Positions 35,732 through 45,773 of a stretch of DNA of 49,419 nucleotides are shown here, piece after piece (positions within the stretch are counted from its first letter, which is position 1; every line of letters starts with the position of its first letter). The translations under genes were made by a program, and so were the position numbers. The stretch spans positions 1-49,419 of the forward strand of contig JAKLKB010000034.1 in assembly GCA_023150835.1 (NCBI GenBank), written 5' to 3'. Origin of the DNA: Myxococcota bacterium. GTDB lineage: Bacteria > Myxococcota_C > UBA6777. The notes under the pieces are model-generated. The model was not told the DNA's origin. It saw only the letters and a program-made list of their open reading frames with translations, and did no database searches.

Positions 35732-36220
35732 TCACAAATTCGTACGCAAGATCACCCAAGGATTGTTCGATCGGTTTCCGTTTGCGTCGGTCATCAACAA
35801 CGTGAACTTGATCCGCGAAGGAAAACGATCCGCCTCCACACGAATACCCACCTTGCTCATCACGCCTTCAAGTGACCCTACCGTCACATCAATCGGACGA
35901 ATCGGCAACTTCACTTCTTTTGGAACTTCTTTCGCATCCAGATCCTGTAGCGTAAACAACAAGGAGCCGTTGGTCGGAACCCCCTCCTTGGGGAAAACAA
36001 TCAGATCGCCTTGGTTGTCTAGCCAACTGATCTCAAAATAAAAGATCTGTGGATCTTGCGGATCTTGGCCTGTAAAACGGAACTGCCGAATAAACGGGGA
36101 TTCACCACTCGGCCCCCCGCCACACGCCCCTAACCCGAACCCACCCAACACAACCCCCCCCCAACACATCGCCCAACAAAACATTCTACACCAACGACCC
36201 ATCTTTGCTTGCTTTGCCAT
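35732..36220 (-). CDS. small lipoprotein with beta-sandwich-like body, unknown
   Basis: This encodes 162 aa. The ATG at 36220 follows GGAGG at 6 nt. The signal MFCWAMCWGGVVLGGFGLGAC ends in a lipobox and is followed by a Gly-rich tether (GGGPSGES). The body contains FYFEISWLDNQGDLIVFPKE, VKLPIRPIDVTVGSLEGV and FTLLMTDANGNRSN. Such alternating strands with a final xxDxxGNxSN turn suggest an Ig- or fibronectin-like fold. It is the first gene of a minus-strand run that leads to the AMIN/macroglobulin group. Confidence 0.7.
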   Translation of the reverse strand: MAKQAKMGRWCRMFCWAMCWGGVVLGGFGLGACGGGPSGESPFIRQFRFTGQDPQDPQIFYFEISWLDNQGDLIVFPKEGVPTNGSLLFTLQDLDAKEVPKEVKLPIRPIDVTVGSLEGVMSKVGIRVEADRFPSRIKFTLLMTDANGNRSNNPWVILRTNL

Positions 36221-36446
36221 CCAACACCTCCAACACGCACGCCGTTCCAAAAGATCTTTCTTTGGCGGATGTGATAAACCTAGGCTTCCCCCGAAAGATA
36301 ACATGTCTGGCGTGCAAGAAAACACCCTGCCCCAAATCCATGCTTTGCGCCGCACTTTTTGCCACACACCAGACGTTCTCCGCCGCCGATGACACGAAAT
36401 CGGCCCACATCCAACATCACCGTTGAGGGCTATCCAAAGGAGAGAG

Positions 36447-36475
36447 TTGCGCTTTGGCGTGGGCGGTGCTATATG
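36447..36475 (+). promoter_or_regulatory. possible promoter of the coiled-coil secreted protein
   Basis: TTGCGC (36447-36452), a 17-bp spacer and TATATG (36470-36475) lie 57 bp before the ATG at 36532, in the divergent gap. The -35 is weak, so this is a suggestion only. Confidence 0.3.
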
Positions 36476-36531
36476 TTGTGTTTGATTTGCTAAGCCCTGT
36501 ATGGATTCTGCAATCGAAAGGATCGAGTCCG

Positions 36532-37122
36532 ATGCAAAAAAAAATATTACATCCCCATCTCCACTTCCTGCGGTGGATCGCCTTGTTGGCGTTTTGTGTG
36601 TTTGGAGTCACGACTTCTGTCTCCGCACAAAACACAGACAATACAAGCGAGGATATCTCAAAACTCAGCTTCCAAGACATGAAACGCAAAAGCAGAAGGA
36701 TGATCCGCAACATGGAACGCATCCACCAATGGATCGTCATGGAACGTGAAAAAGCCAAAAAAGAAAACGACGTCGCGGCTTACGATTGTCTTGGAGAACA
36801 CCTGACCGTCGTCAAAACCCTCCTCGGTATCGCAGAAGCCGCTCAGCGCGACCTCAACGAGATCCTGCAAAGCAAAAGCATCAGCGAAGACGAAAAACGT
36901 TCCTCTGCTGTACGCGAATACACCCGCATTGCTCAAGCCGACGCACAAGCCCGTGAACGCGAGATCCAAGCCAAACTTTGCTCCGGAAAAGCAGGCTCCT
37001 ACACAGGAACCACACAAGTTTTCGTTGAAAAACCCAAAGAAGACATCACGCTCGATCCAACCCTCCCCCCTTGGTCTCCCACCATCTATCAACGCCGCGT
37101 GGATGCGAGCACCTACTATTAA
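36532..37122 (+). CDS. secreted helical/coiled-coil protein, unknown function
   Basis: This encodes 196 aa. The ATG at 36532 follows AAAGGA. A signal peptide (FLRWIALLAFCVFGVTTSVSA) is cleaved before QNTDNTSE. The mature part is almost entirely helical and charged: MKRKSRRMIRNMERIHQWI, a single internal Cys near EHLTVVKTL and ADAQAREREIQAKLC. A short Tyr/Pro-rich tail follows (PWSPTIYQRRVDASTYY). I recognise no family beyond a periplasmic coiled coil. It is 114 bp upstream of the Wzz/BY-kinase gene and co-directional, so a role in polysaccharide export is possible. Confidence 0.7.
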   Translation: MQKKILHPHLHFLRWIALLAFCVFGVTTSVSAQNTDNTSEDISKLSFQDMKRKSRRMIRNMERIHQWIVMEREKAKKENDVAAYDCLGEHLTVVKTLLGIAEAAQRDLNEILQSKSISEDEKRSSAVREYTRIAQADAQAREREIQAKLCSGKAGSYTGTTQVFVEKPKEDITLDPTLPPWSPTIYQRRVDASTYY

Positions 37123-37236
37123 ACCACTTCCCTCCCCTCCCTTTCCTCCGACCCAGACCAATCGGACGCCAAACCATCAAACAAACGATTCGCCCCCCTA
37201 TATCAAAACTTCCGTACGCACAAAGGCTTTGATGAG

Positions 37237-39522
37237 ATGACACAGCCCAATCAGCGCAATGGCTCCGTGCCACCGCTCGAATCGCAACTTCACAAACTGC
37301 GCAAACGCCTTGCTCGCCCACGCGCCGATATCCCCGAAACGCCGCGCGAGGGCACCTCCACCAAAGCCGATGACGCCTCCTTCACTATTTGGATGCTGTT
37401 TGCCACGTTGCGACGGCGCTTTCCACTCGCCGCGTTTTTTGCGGTTCTCTGCGCTGTGGCGGCCTATTACTGGACCCAAAAACAACCGAAACACTACCGA
37501 ACCACCGCAACCGTCGAAGTCGTCGCCATCTCCCCAAAAGTCTTTACCAACATCCGCGAAGTGGTGAACTATACCTTTCAAATGCGCCTGTTCTACAACA
37601 CACAAGTCGAAATCCTGCGCAGCCTCCCCATCTACCAAAAAGCCATCAACCTCCATCCAACCTTGCTCGAAGATCCCGGATTCTTCGGACTCGATCGAAT
37701 CTCAAACAAGGCAACACAAAGAGAGAGCATGGCTCGTATGCGTTCCCATGCGGCCTCGATCCTCCAATCCAAAACCACCATCCAACTCATTCGACGCAGC
37801 AGCCTCTTACGCATTTCTGTCGCGGATACCGACCCCATGCGCGCCCAAGAACTCGCAAGCGCCATCGTGAAAGCCTACCAAGAACACAACCGCCTGTTCC
37901 GACTACGCGCAACCCTCGATGCTTATAGCGAAATCAAACTCCGCCTCGATGAGTACCAAACCCGAAACAAAACCCTCCAACAGCAGATCATGGACTTTCG
38001 CAACAAGCACAACATCCTTTCCTCCTCTCTCAACGACCGCCGTAACCTTGTGTTTAAGGAACTCGAAGAACTCAACCAACGCACGCTCCAAGTCATGTTC
38101 AAACGCATCTCTCACGAATCCATGCTCGGACCTTACCTCAAACACAAACCCATCAACCAACCCCACCAAGTCCATTTCCCACCCCTACTCCAAAACGGAC
38201 TCTTCCAAAAACTCCTCGACAACTACAACGAAGTCACTCTAAAACAAAACGAAGCCCGCGCACGTTACCGACCCAAGCACCCCGAGATGCAAAAACTCGA
38301 TCGACACGCACAATACCTCCACGAAACGCTTGTTCAACAAATCCAACAGGTTCTCAGCACCTACCGCTCGCAGTATCTCGCCCTTGTACGCGAAGAGTCC
38401 TTCTTAAGAAAAAAAACCAACATCGCCAAGCAACGACTACAGGCGCTTGATCGCCTCAACCTCAACCTCGATGACCTTCGCACCCAACAAACCGCTCTCA
38501 ACGACTCCTTACGATTCCTCAACAAACGCTACTTCGAACTTCAACTCCTCAAGGATTCTACCACTTCCAACGTCCACCTCATCGAACCCCCTCCACAACC
38601 CAATGCCCCTTTTTCTCCTCGCGTTCTTCGTGCAACGATCATCTCTGGAGTCTTTAGCTTTCTCGCCCTTTTTGGCCTGTTCTTTTTGATCGAATTACTC
38701 GACCGCTCGGTTCGCTCACTCGGAGATATCGAAGAAAAAACAGGTCTCACCCCCATCGGAGAAATCCCCCTGCTCTCCAATAAAAAACCCAAACAAAAAA
38801 ACAAAAAAGAACCACTTTACAACCCCGATCAACCCACTTCCGCGCTCGAAGAAGCGATCCGCTCCGCTCGAACCAACATCCTCTTCATGGCTCCCGATCA
38901 ACGCAAGATACGCCTGCTCTTCACAAGCCCCTCGCCCCGAGAAGGTAAAACGTTCGTCGCCACCAACACAGCAATCAGCATCGCTCACGCAGGCAAACGC
39001 ACCATCCTGATCGACACCGATATGCGCCGCCCACGGGTACACAAAATCCTTGAAGTCGACTATGACCGCAGCAAGGGCGTCTCCTCTGTCATCATCGGCC
39101 AACACTCACTCCAAGAAGCAATGTTCCAGTCCGATTACCCGAACCTCTGGATACTCCCTTGTGGACCCATCCCACCAAGCCCCACCGAATTGCTCCAAAC
39201 CGAAGGCTTTCACAAGCTGTTTCGCGAACTCGAAGACAGCTTCGATGCGATCATCTTTGATACCCCACCCATCCTCAGCGTCACCGATGCCGCTGTGCTT
39301 TCTGCTTACGTCGATGGCTGCGTCTTGATATCAAGCAGCGGCTCAACCACATGGAGCGCTTTACGCGCAGCGCGCCAGAAACTCGAATCTGTCGGAGGAC
39401 GCATTCTCGGCTGTATCCTCAACAAACTCTCTGATCGCGATCGCACCTATGCCTATCAACGCGGCTACTATTACGGAAATTATCGCTATAATTACTACGG
39501 CGAATCCTCCAAAGAATCCTGA
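37237..39522 (+). CDS. polysaccharide co-polymerase / BY-kinase (Wzz-Wzc type)
   Basis: This encodes 761 aa. Two membrane helices (about residues 60-78 and 465-488) flank a periplasmic Wzz domain with a long coiled coil (about 220-430). The cytoplasmic tyrosine kinase domain has Walker A TSPSPREGKT (about 564-573), Walker A' ILIDTDMRRPR and Walker B IIFDTPP. The C-terminus is a cluster of nine Tyr (YAYQRGYYYGNYRYNYYG), the usual autophosphorylation tail. These kinases control chain length and export of capsule or exopolysaccharide. The O-antigen-ligase-like gene nearby agrees. The 3' end overlaps the convergent M19 gene by 28 bp. Confidence 0.93.
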   Translation: MTQPNQRNGSVPPLESQLHKLRKRLARPRADIPETPREGTSTKADDASFTIWMLFATLRRRFPLAAFFAVLCAVAAYYWTQKQPKHYRTTATVEVVAISPKVFTNIREVVNYTFQMRLFYNTQVEILRSLPIYQKAINLHPTLLEDPGFFGLDRISNKATQRESMARMRSHAASILQSKTTIQLIRRSSLLRISVADTDPMRAQELASAIVKAYQEHNRLFRLRATLDAYSEIKLRLDEYQTRNKTLQQQIMDFRNKHNILSSSLNDRRNLVFKELEELNQRTLQVMFKRISHESMLGPYLKHKPINQPHQVHFPPLLQNGLFQKLLDNYNEVTLKQNEARARYRPKHPEMQKLDRHAQYLHETLVQQIQQVLSTYRSQYLALVREESFLRKKTNIAKQRLQALDRLNLNLDDLRTQQTALNDSLRFLNKRYFELQLLKDSTTSNVHLIEPPPQPNAPFSPRVLRATIISGVFSFLALFGLFFLIELLDRSVRSLGDIEEKTGLTPIGEIPLLSNKKPKQKNKKEPLYNPDQPTSALEEAIRSARTNILFMAPDQRKIRLLFTSPSPREGKTFVATNTAISIAHAGKRTILIDTDMRRPRVHKILEVDYDRSKGVSSVIIGQHSLQEAMFQSDYPNLWILPCGPIPPSPTELLQTEGFHKLFRELEDSFDAIIFDTPPILSVTDAAVLSAYVDGCVLISSSGSTTWSALRAARQKLESVGGRILGCILNKLSDRDRTYAYQRGYYYGNYRYNYYGESSKES

Positions 39523-40589
39523 TCGCCCAAATAGCGGCCTTCTCCGCGAACAGACCGCAAAACACGCATCACGTTTTCTCCCAACATCCCCCGTATCGAC
39601 AACTCGCCCGCTCCACGCGCCAACATCCGCTCCACCAGCACCACCAGATCCCGACAGTCTCGCATCTCATAGGGAATTGTCGCGATCCATCCATCAAAAT
39701 CTGTCCCCAACGCAACGTGCTCCCATCCCACAAGTTCCGCAATGTAAAAGATATGATCAATCAAGATATCTACCGAAGCCCACAGCCGCCCCGATAAAAA
39801 ATACGGCGCAAAAATTACACCCATCACACCACCCGTTTGCGCAATGCTACGGATCGCATCGTCGTTCAGCCCTCGTGGTGTGTCAAACAACGCACGCACG
39901 CACGTATGCGTCGCCAATACAGGCGCATTGCTCACCTCACAAGCCTCCAACACTCCGGGCCCATTCACATGCGCAACGTCCACCAAAATCCCCAACGCAT
40001 TCAATCGACGCACCAACGCACGCCCAAACTCCGTCAACCCTGATCGCTGGTCCTGACCTCGCCCCATTCCCGGTGTGGCTGCTGCATTTTTGCTAAAATG
40101 TGCCAACGTCAAATACAAACATCCCCTCTCCGCTGCTTCTTCCAACACGCTCAACGATCCATTCAGCACATGCGCCCCCTCGATCCCCGCACAGATCGCC
40201 AATCCCCCCTCGCGATGCGCACGTTCGATGTCCTCAACACAACGCGCAAGACACACCCCCGAGGACAACAACGATTCCACCACCGCAAATTGACGCTGGA
40301 TCTCTCGCCACCCACGCACCGACTCCCACGGCCAATAATGCAACCCCAAAGCCGCACACGTATACGAAGCCTCCAACATCCTTGGGATATCCGTGTGCCA
40401 AAACAACGGCTGACCCCGCCACCCCGCCCTGTGGCGCTTCAACGGATCGTATCCAAAAAGCCGCCGCTGTAAGATCACGTCCACATGCAGGTCCACGACG
40501 ATCGCTTCGCAACAAAGGGCCTGTGCCTCCAAAAAATAGCCCCCTGAAAAATCTTTCCCCAAGACCGAACGACTCCCATACTTTTTCAA
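39495..40589 (-). CDS. membrane dipeptidase (peptidase M19 family)
   Basis: This encodes 364 aa. It is a zinc dipeptidase of the renal dipeptidase family. The metal-binding HxD is at His35/Asp37 in VVDLHVD, the bridging Glu is in CAGIEGAHVL, and further His residues are in LVDVAHV and LATHT. C-terminal signatures are GTDFDGW and GENVMRVL. No ATG gives a sensible start: the first ATGs lie inside the upstream gene. I therefore chose the TTG at 40589, 13 bp after that gene's stop, just behind AGAGAAGAAG. There is no signal peptide, so it is probably cytoplasmic. It is likely cotranscribed with the O-antigen-ligase-like gene. Confidence 0.87.
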   Translation of the reverse strand: MKKYGSRSVLGKDFSGGYFLEAQALCCEAIVVDLHVDVILQRRLFGYDPLKRHRAGWRGQPLFWHTDIPRMLEASYTCAALGLHYWPWESVRGWREIQRQFAVVESLLSSGVCLARCVEDIERAHREGGLAICAGIEGAHVLNGSLSVLEEAAERGCLYLTLAHFSKNAAATPGMGRGQDQRSGLTEFGRALVRRLNALGILVDVAHVNGPGVLEACEVSNAPVLATHTCVRALFDTPRGLNDDAIRSIAQTGGVMGVIFAPYFLSGRLWASVDILIDHIFYIAELVGWEHVALGTDFDGWIATIPYEMRDCRDLVVLVERMLARGAGELSIRGMLGENVMRVLRSVRGEGRYLGDQDSLEDSP

Positions 40590-40602
40590 TACTTCTTCTC
40601 TT

Positions 40603-43335
40603 TTATTCTTGAAATTCCTTCGCCTCACGCGGAGATACACCTTGTGTATCCCGCGCTGCACGTTGGAGTTGTTCCACCCACAGCATCTGCTTTTTCGCAA
40701 ACGCCGCATAGCGTGGATCCAGCACATAACGCCGATACATCCCTAAACTACGCTGAAACGAACCCACGTGCGCATACACTTCCGCCAACGCAAACCGATA
40801 TCCATCGGCCTTGCTATCGTATTGGCTCGCCTGCTCTAACATTTCCAGCGCTTCTCGGTACGCATAGCGTTTCAAGAACATCTGGCTGTAAAGAAAAAAA
40901 AGCTGACCCAAACGATAAGACTCTTTAATCTGTCGGCGCCCCCTCGCAAACATCCCGCGTACTTCCGCCTCTTTGCGCAACGAGATACGCAGCGACATCA
41001 AATCAAAAAAAGCAGTCCAATACATCGGGTTGCTCTGATATCTTAGGGCGTCTTCATACGCAACAATCGCATCAAGCGGACGTTGCTCCGCAAGCAATAT
41101 CCGCGCTTTATAAAAAAAGAAAAAGCCTTGTTGATTTGGAAAAATGCGGCGAATGCGAAACAAAAACTCCCAACTCTCCCGATAAGGCGTGCTTTGCACC
41201 TCTTGCCCCTTGCTCTCTATCTTTTTTGGCTTCTTCTGTTGTGCTTGTCGCTCCTTCTCCGCCAATAAATCTAAGATCCTGCGGTACAACCAAAATTCTT
41301 TTGGAAATTTCGACAACAGAGCATCTTTTGCATCGAAAAACAAAGCTTTCTGTTCTTTTTTCTGAATACCCTTTGAAACCACAATTTCCAGTAAATGTGA
41401 ATGCTTCAAGCGTTGTAGTGCCTGTCGAAAAAAACCAAATTGCTCGACCAAAAAAGCCGCATTCGATGCTAAATGCGGCGACAACTCGACACTACGATCC
41501 ATCTCTATACACGCATCTTGATACAAACCCAAACGTGCGTAGGTATAAGCAAGCAACAACGCAATGGACCCCTCTGTCGGATTCAAATAGCGCGCTTTCT
41601 CTAACCAACGCAGCGCTTTGTCTGGCTGCCAGCGCTTTCCTTGGTTGTAGTGGCGCGCCACCAACAAGGCCACCGTGTAATCGGATGGACGTTTGCTCAC
41701 CAAACGCATAAATCCGGACTCGAATTCATCGGCATCGCGATCTTCCAAAATAGCCCATTGTTCATGCACTCTCTGGTAATTGTCTGACCACGCGCTCGGA
41801 ATATATACCGCTGCGATCCCCAACCCGATCACAAGCGCCCCCCACACAACGCGCAAACTCCTGCCTTGCCGCTCCTTTTTACGATCATGATACTGCCGCC
41901 GCAGCGCCCCCAACAACAAAAAACACGGAAACGCTGTCGCGAAAAACTCGAGATTAAAATCCGCCCAATTTTGTAAAAATAGTAGCAACACAGCCAAAAA
42001 CGCACCACGCTCCACGACCCCCCGCGCTCCACACCAAGTTCTCCAAAATAACCACCCTCCCCACAGCAACCACAACAACCCCAAAAGCACCCCCCAATCT
42101 ACCAACGGTTGCAGCAAGGCGCTCTCCACATGCGTCGCTGTCACACGCCCTTTGCTTATCATCTCCGTCGAAGAAACCCGATGCCACGCCATCCCCATCG
42201 CCCCACGCCCCACACCCACCAAAGGAAAATCCCGAATCAACGGCGCAGAAAATTCATAAATCGCCCCCAGCTTATCTTCTCTCAACGATAACGACGTATG
42301 CTGAAATTCTTTATATAACGCATCCGATGCAAAATCCGCTAGAGCCAAAAAAACGAGGCTTCCCAACAAGATCGCCCAACGCGTGCTTGGCCGACGCCAT
42401 ACTTCCACCCACACACTCGACGCCAGCCTCGGCTCCTCGCTTTCTCCGTTCTCTTCACCCTCGCTCCTCGAATCGGTGCGTCTCCGAGAAGCGTCCATAC
42501 CCACAAGGGCAAAAAAAGCCAACATCCCAAGGATATAGAACACGATCGCCCCACGCGAAAGCGTCAAAAAAATCAACCCTCCCATAACAGTTCCCCCTGC
42601 AACCCAAAACCACCGCATCCTCCGATCCTCCGCATCCAACGACAACACAAAAGCCAAGAGACTATGGAATAAGAGGTATCCCCCCAAATGGTTCATGTTC
42701 ACCAACGGCGACCCCAACAACAACCCCCCCCCGCCGCCCGCCGGCGTGTATAACCCCATCAAAGGCTTCTCAATGCGCAACAACGTCTGCACCAACACCA
42801 ACCCCGACAAAGCCATCGAAGCGATCACCATCACACGAAGCAACATCCGCAGATGCCAACGATGATGCGCCCACATCACACTTCCAGCAAACAACAGCAA
42901 CACCCCGATATCACGAATTAATTTCATACTCGTTTCAGGAGGCGAAACGGACAATGGCCGCATACTCGGCCATGCACCCGGGATATCCCCTAAAACCCTC
43001 GAAAAAATCTCGTGCGCTCGCGGCGACAACCAAGACAGCACCTCGGGCGGGAGCGGTACCAGCTGCAACGCCGTCCACACACAAGCCGCCAACAACCAAC
43101 CGAACCAACCGTCGAAAACATACCGCTTTGGATGCCCTTTCGCAGCAGGCCGCAACAACAACATCAACAACCAGATCCCCACACACGCCAACATCAACAC
43201 CTGAGACTGGATGTGTACACCCCCGATCAAAAAGGCAGGCAACCCCGCCAAGATCCCGACCATCACCAACAAGATTTGCCTCAAAACCATACTCCCGCTT
43301 GGCCCTGTTTCTGCCACCGCTTCTCCGCGCTGCAC
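40603..43335 (-). CDS. O-antigen ligase-like membrane protein with TPR tail
   Basis: This encodes 910 aa from the GTG at 43335, or 895 aa from the ATG at 43290; neither has a convincing ribosome-binding site. About twelve membrane helices fill the first ~510 residues. They include the Wzy_C-type segment TLSRGAIVFYILGML and the large loop motif VGVGRGAMGM with THVESALLQPLVDWG. The last ~380 residues are TPR-like helical repeats (for example ARHYNQGKRWQPDKALRWLE and FALAEVYAHVGSFQRSLGMY). This fits a polysaccharide ligase or polymerase. It is placed with the BY-kinase in an exopolysaccharide region. Confidence 0.87.
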   Translation of the reverse strand: MQRGEAVAETGPSGSMVLRQILLVMVGILAGLPAFLIGGVHIQSQVLMLACVGIWLLMLLLRPAAKGHPKRYVFDGWFGWLLAACVWTALQLVPLPPEVLSWLSPRAHEIFSRVLGDIPGAWPSMRPLSVSPPETSMKLIRDIGVLLLFAGSVMWAHHRWHLRMLLRVMVIASMALSGLVLVQTLLRIEKPLMGLYTPAGGGGGLLLGSPLVNMNHLGGYLLFHSLLAFVLSLDAEDRRMRWFWVAGGTVMGGLIFLTLSRGAIVFYILGMLAFFALVGMDASRRRTDSRSEGEENGESEEPRLASSVWVEVWRRPSTRWAILLGSLVFLALADFASDALYKEFQHTSLSLREDKLGAIYEFSAPLIRDFPLVGVGRGAMGMAWHRVSSTEMISKGRVTATHVESALLQPLVDWGVLLGLLWLLWGGWLFWRTWCGARGVVERGAFLAVLLLFLQNWADFNLEFFATAFPCFLLLGALRRQYHDRKKERQGRSLRVVWGALVIGLGIAAVYIPSAWSDNYQRVHEQWAILEDRDADEFESGFMRLVSKRPSDYTVALLVARHYNQGKRWQPDKALRWLEKARYLNPTEGSIALLLAYTYARLGLYQDACIEMDRSVELSPHLASNAAFLVEQFGFFRQALQRLKHSHLLEIVVSKGIQKKEQKALFFDAKDALLSKFPKEFWLYRRILDLLAEKERQAQQKKPKKIESKGQEVQSTPYRESWEFLFRIRRIFPNQQGFFFFYKARILLAEQRPLDAIVAYEDALRYQSNPMYWTAFFDLMSLRISLRKEAEVRGMFARGRRQIKESYRLGQLFFLYSQMFLKRYAYREALEMLEQASQYDSKADGYRFALAEVYAHVGSFQRSLGMYRRYVLDPRYAAFAKKQMLWVEQLQRAARDTQGVSPREAKEFQE

Positions 43336-43564
43336 GCAAACGACCCACCGCTGTACAAAATTACGCGCTCACTATCACAACCCAAAACGCACAAACAGGC
43401 AACAAGAGAACATCGCGATCCTCTGCCACATCCCGCCCTTTTTCCCTAAACACCGAGGTTGTTTCTTCGTTGCCCTTCTCTGACAAAAACGTCGTTTTCC
43501 CCCCCTCTCCCCCCCCTCTTTTTCCCATCCCACACCCCACGCTTTTTCCTCAACATCTTTTGAC

Positions 43565-43993
43565 TCAAGGAGCCGCCACACGCACAGGGATCTTCACGCT
43601 GGCCTCTTTCCGCACGCAGATATCCTTTGTGCAGATATAAAAGCTACATCCCATCTGGACATGCTGCTGCCCAACACCCTTTGCAACAACTCCCACAGGA
43701 ACATGAACCATCTTCTCTTTGATCTCTTTGTCTTTGTGGCCCAGTTTGGCCTTGCTCACAGAAAGCCCCGCAGAAGAAGATACCGCGCATTGAAAGGGCG
43801 CTTGCGGGTGGACCTTGGCTCCTGCTTTTAACAGGATCGAAAACGATGCTTTGCCTTCACTTCCTGCTTTTAACGTCGAGGCATTCGGCTTCACACGATA
43901 CAGCCCCGCCGTCTGATCCACCCCTTCCGCATACACCCACGCGCTCCAACCCAACACCAACCAGCCCATCATCAACCATACGCCTTTTCTCAT
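43565..43993 (-). CDS. small secreted protein, DsbD-alpha-like
   Basis: This encodes 142 aa. The ATG at 43993 has GGGAG at 8 nt. A signal peptide (MMGWLVLGWSAWVYA) is followed by a beta-rich domain with FSILLKAGAKVHPQAPFQ, KMVHVPVGV, and near the end CSFYICTKDICVRKEASVKI. That closing pattern (xxCxxxxCxxxxxxxxxIP) resembles the N-terminal domain of DsbD-like reductases, which receives electrons for periplasmic proteins. The TM and thioredoxin parts are absent. The assignment is by pattern only. It is 172 bp upstream of nothing on its strand; the AtoE-like gene lies behind it. Confidence 0.6.
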   Translation of the reverse strand: MRKGVWLMMGWLVLGWSAWVYAEGVDQTAGLYRVKPNASTLKAGSEGKASFSILLKAGAKVHPQAPFQCAVSSSAGLSVSKAKLGHKDKEIKEKMVHVPVGVVAKGVGQQHVQMGCSFYICTKDICVRKEASVKIPVRVAAP

Positions 43994-44165
43994 GATCTTT
44001 TCTCCCTTGTTTGTTTCTCAATACTCAACCCAACCCTGCGCGAGATCGTGTGGACTTCCCCGCAAAGATGCAACTCCTCACCAAAGAGCCAACACAGCGC
44101 GAAAAAGACGCACCCGCACAACACCGCTCACACAAGAACCAAACCACCTCGCGATCTCTTCCCGC

Positions 44166-45773
44166 TCACACAACTTGGAAAAGTAACAACCCCAATCCAA
44201 ACAACAAACCCGACGCCAACATCAAGAGCAACGTGTACCCCAACAGATCACGCGCCCGCAAACCCGTAATCTCCAACAACGCCAACGCCCAAAAAGGCTG
44301 CAACATATTGGTCCACTGATCACCATACGCCACCGTCATCACCGCTGCTCCCGGTGGTACACCCAATCCCTTCGCAGCCGTCAAAACCACCGCCCCTTGA
44401 ATCCCCCATTGCCCCCCTCCCGACGGAACAAAGAGATTCAAGATCCCCGCTGAAACAAAGCTCCCTAACAAAAACCCCGACGGCGACGAGATCGAAACCC
44501 ACTGCTGTGCGATCTGATCCACCAAACCCGACTCATACACCAACGCAAAGATCCCCGCATACAACGGAAACTGCAACATGATCCCCACACAGCTTCGGCC
44601 ACCTTCGGCGGCAGCCTCCGCGTACGCTTGCACTCCCCGATGAAACAGCAGCCCCACCGCAAAAAACAACAAGATCATCGCGTTGATCGACGGCGATCGC
44701 CCCTGTGCGATCTCCCACACAAACATCCCAAGCATCGGCAAACCCAACAACCCATTCATCCCCCACCAATGATCCACACCCCGCGCACTTTGATCCAACA
44801 ATTGCACCCCCTCCGATGGAACACGCACAAAATGACTGAGCGGCAAAATGTCTTCCTTTTGCAACGGCGACATCGCCTTACACAACAACGGGATCGCTAT
44901 CAACAAGCCCAACGTCACCGCCAAATTGCTCGGACTAAAGATCGTCTCCCTCAAGCCGATCGGCTCCATCGACAAGCCCAACTCGTAAGGCAAATGACCC
45001 ACCTCCGCAACCTTTAATGGCGCAGAACCACTCAAACCTCCGTGCCAAATCAACATCGCTGTGTACCCTGCCGCCCCAAGCAACGGATAGTGCATCGGGA
45101 TCCCTCGTTCCTCACCTCGCCTCGCCACCTCCCGCGCCATGTGTGCCCCCACCACCAAACCAAAACCCCAATTGATCCACCCCGCCAACATCGATAAAAA
45201 CGCCACCCACGCCGCAGCCGTCGCCCCTGTCATCGGTATCCCCGCCAACACACGCACCAAACGCATCACTGGCTTGCTTACCGCCAACGCATAGCCCGTC
45301 AACAAGATCAAACACATCTGCATCGCAAAAGACAAAAAATGCCAAATACCCCGAATCTTCGCAGGTACCAACAACGATACCAAACGCTGCTCCAGCGCCT
45401 CGCGATCCAAACCACGCAACCACACCGCTCGCGGCTCCAACCGCAGCACTTGGACCGATACCTCACGAGACAATAAACTCGCAACGACCGCAGGATCTGT
45501 TTTGCTCCAAAGCTGCAATCGCCATGTCTTCGGACCTTTGAACTCCATACGCTCCACCACCCAAGGGCGCGGGCGCCCTGCCCCCCCACGCAACAACGGA
45601 TGTTGACCCTCACCTGCCCACACTCGACCCAATTCTCCCCAACCCATCGGCGTCCACAACCTACACATCAACAACGTCAACAACGACAACAAGATCGCCA
45701 ACACAAACGTCCCCGGAACCCAACGCCGCGACCACTGCGCCAACCGCACACTCATCCCATTCAACCAAAACAT
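44166..45773 (-). CDS. atoE: short-chain fatty acid transporter (AtoE family)
   Basis: This encodes 535 aa, about 90 longer than usual because of an extra ~80-residue loop after the first helix (GEGQHPLLRGGAGRP onward). Family signatures are very clear: ALAVSKP, INWGFGLVVGAHMAREVA, WHGGLSGSAPLKVAE, NLFVPSGGGQWGIQGA and AYGDQWTNMLQPFWALALLE. It moves short-chain acids such as butyrate or acetoacetate across the inner membrane. GAGGAG and GGAG precede the ATG. The gene stands alone, with no acetoacetyl-CoA transferase beside it; the isomerase at 20.8 kb is the only other fatty-acid gene in the window. Confidence 0.93.
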   Translation of the reverse strand: MFWLNGMSVRLAQWSRRWVPGTFVLAILLSLLTLLMCRLWTPMGWGELGRVWAGEGQHPLLRGGAGRPRPWVVERMEFKGPKTWRLQLWSKTDPAVVASLLSREVSVQVLRLEPRAVWLRGLDREALEQRLVSLLVPAKIRGIWHFLSFAMQMCLILLTGYALAVSKPVMRLVRVLAGIPMTGATAAAWVAFLSMLAGWINWGFGLVVGAHMAREVARRGEERGIPMHYPLLGAAGYTAMLIWHGGLSGSAPLKVAEVGHLPYELGLSMEPIGLRETIFSPSNLAVTLGLLIAIPLLCKAMSPLQKEDILPLSHFVRVPSEGVQLLDQSARGVDHWWGMNGLLGLPMLGMFVWEIAQGRSPSINAMILLFFAVGLLFHRGVQAYAEAAAEGGRSCVGIMLQFPLYAGIFALVYESGLVDQIAQQWVSISSPSGFLLGSFVSAGILNLFVPSGGGQWGIQGAVVLTAAKGLGVPPGAAVMTVAYGDQWTNMLQPFWALALLEITGLRARDLLGYTLLLMLASGLLFGLGLLLFQVV

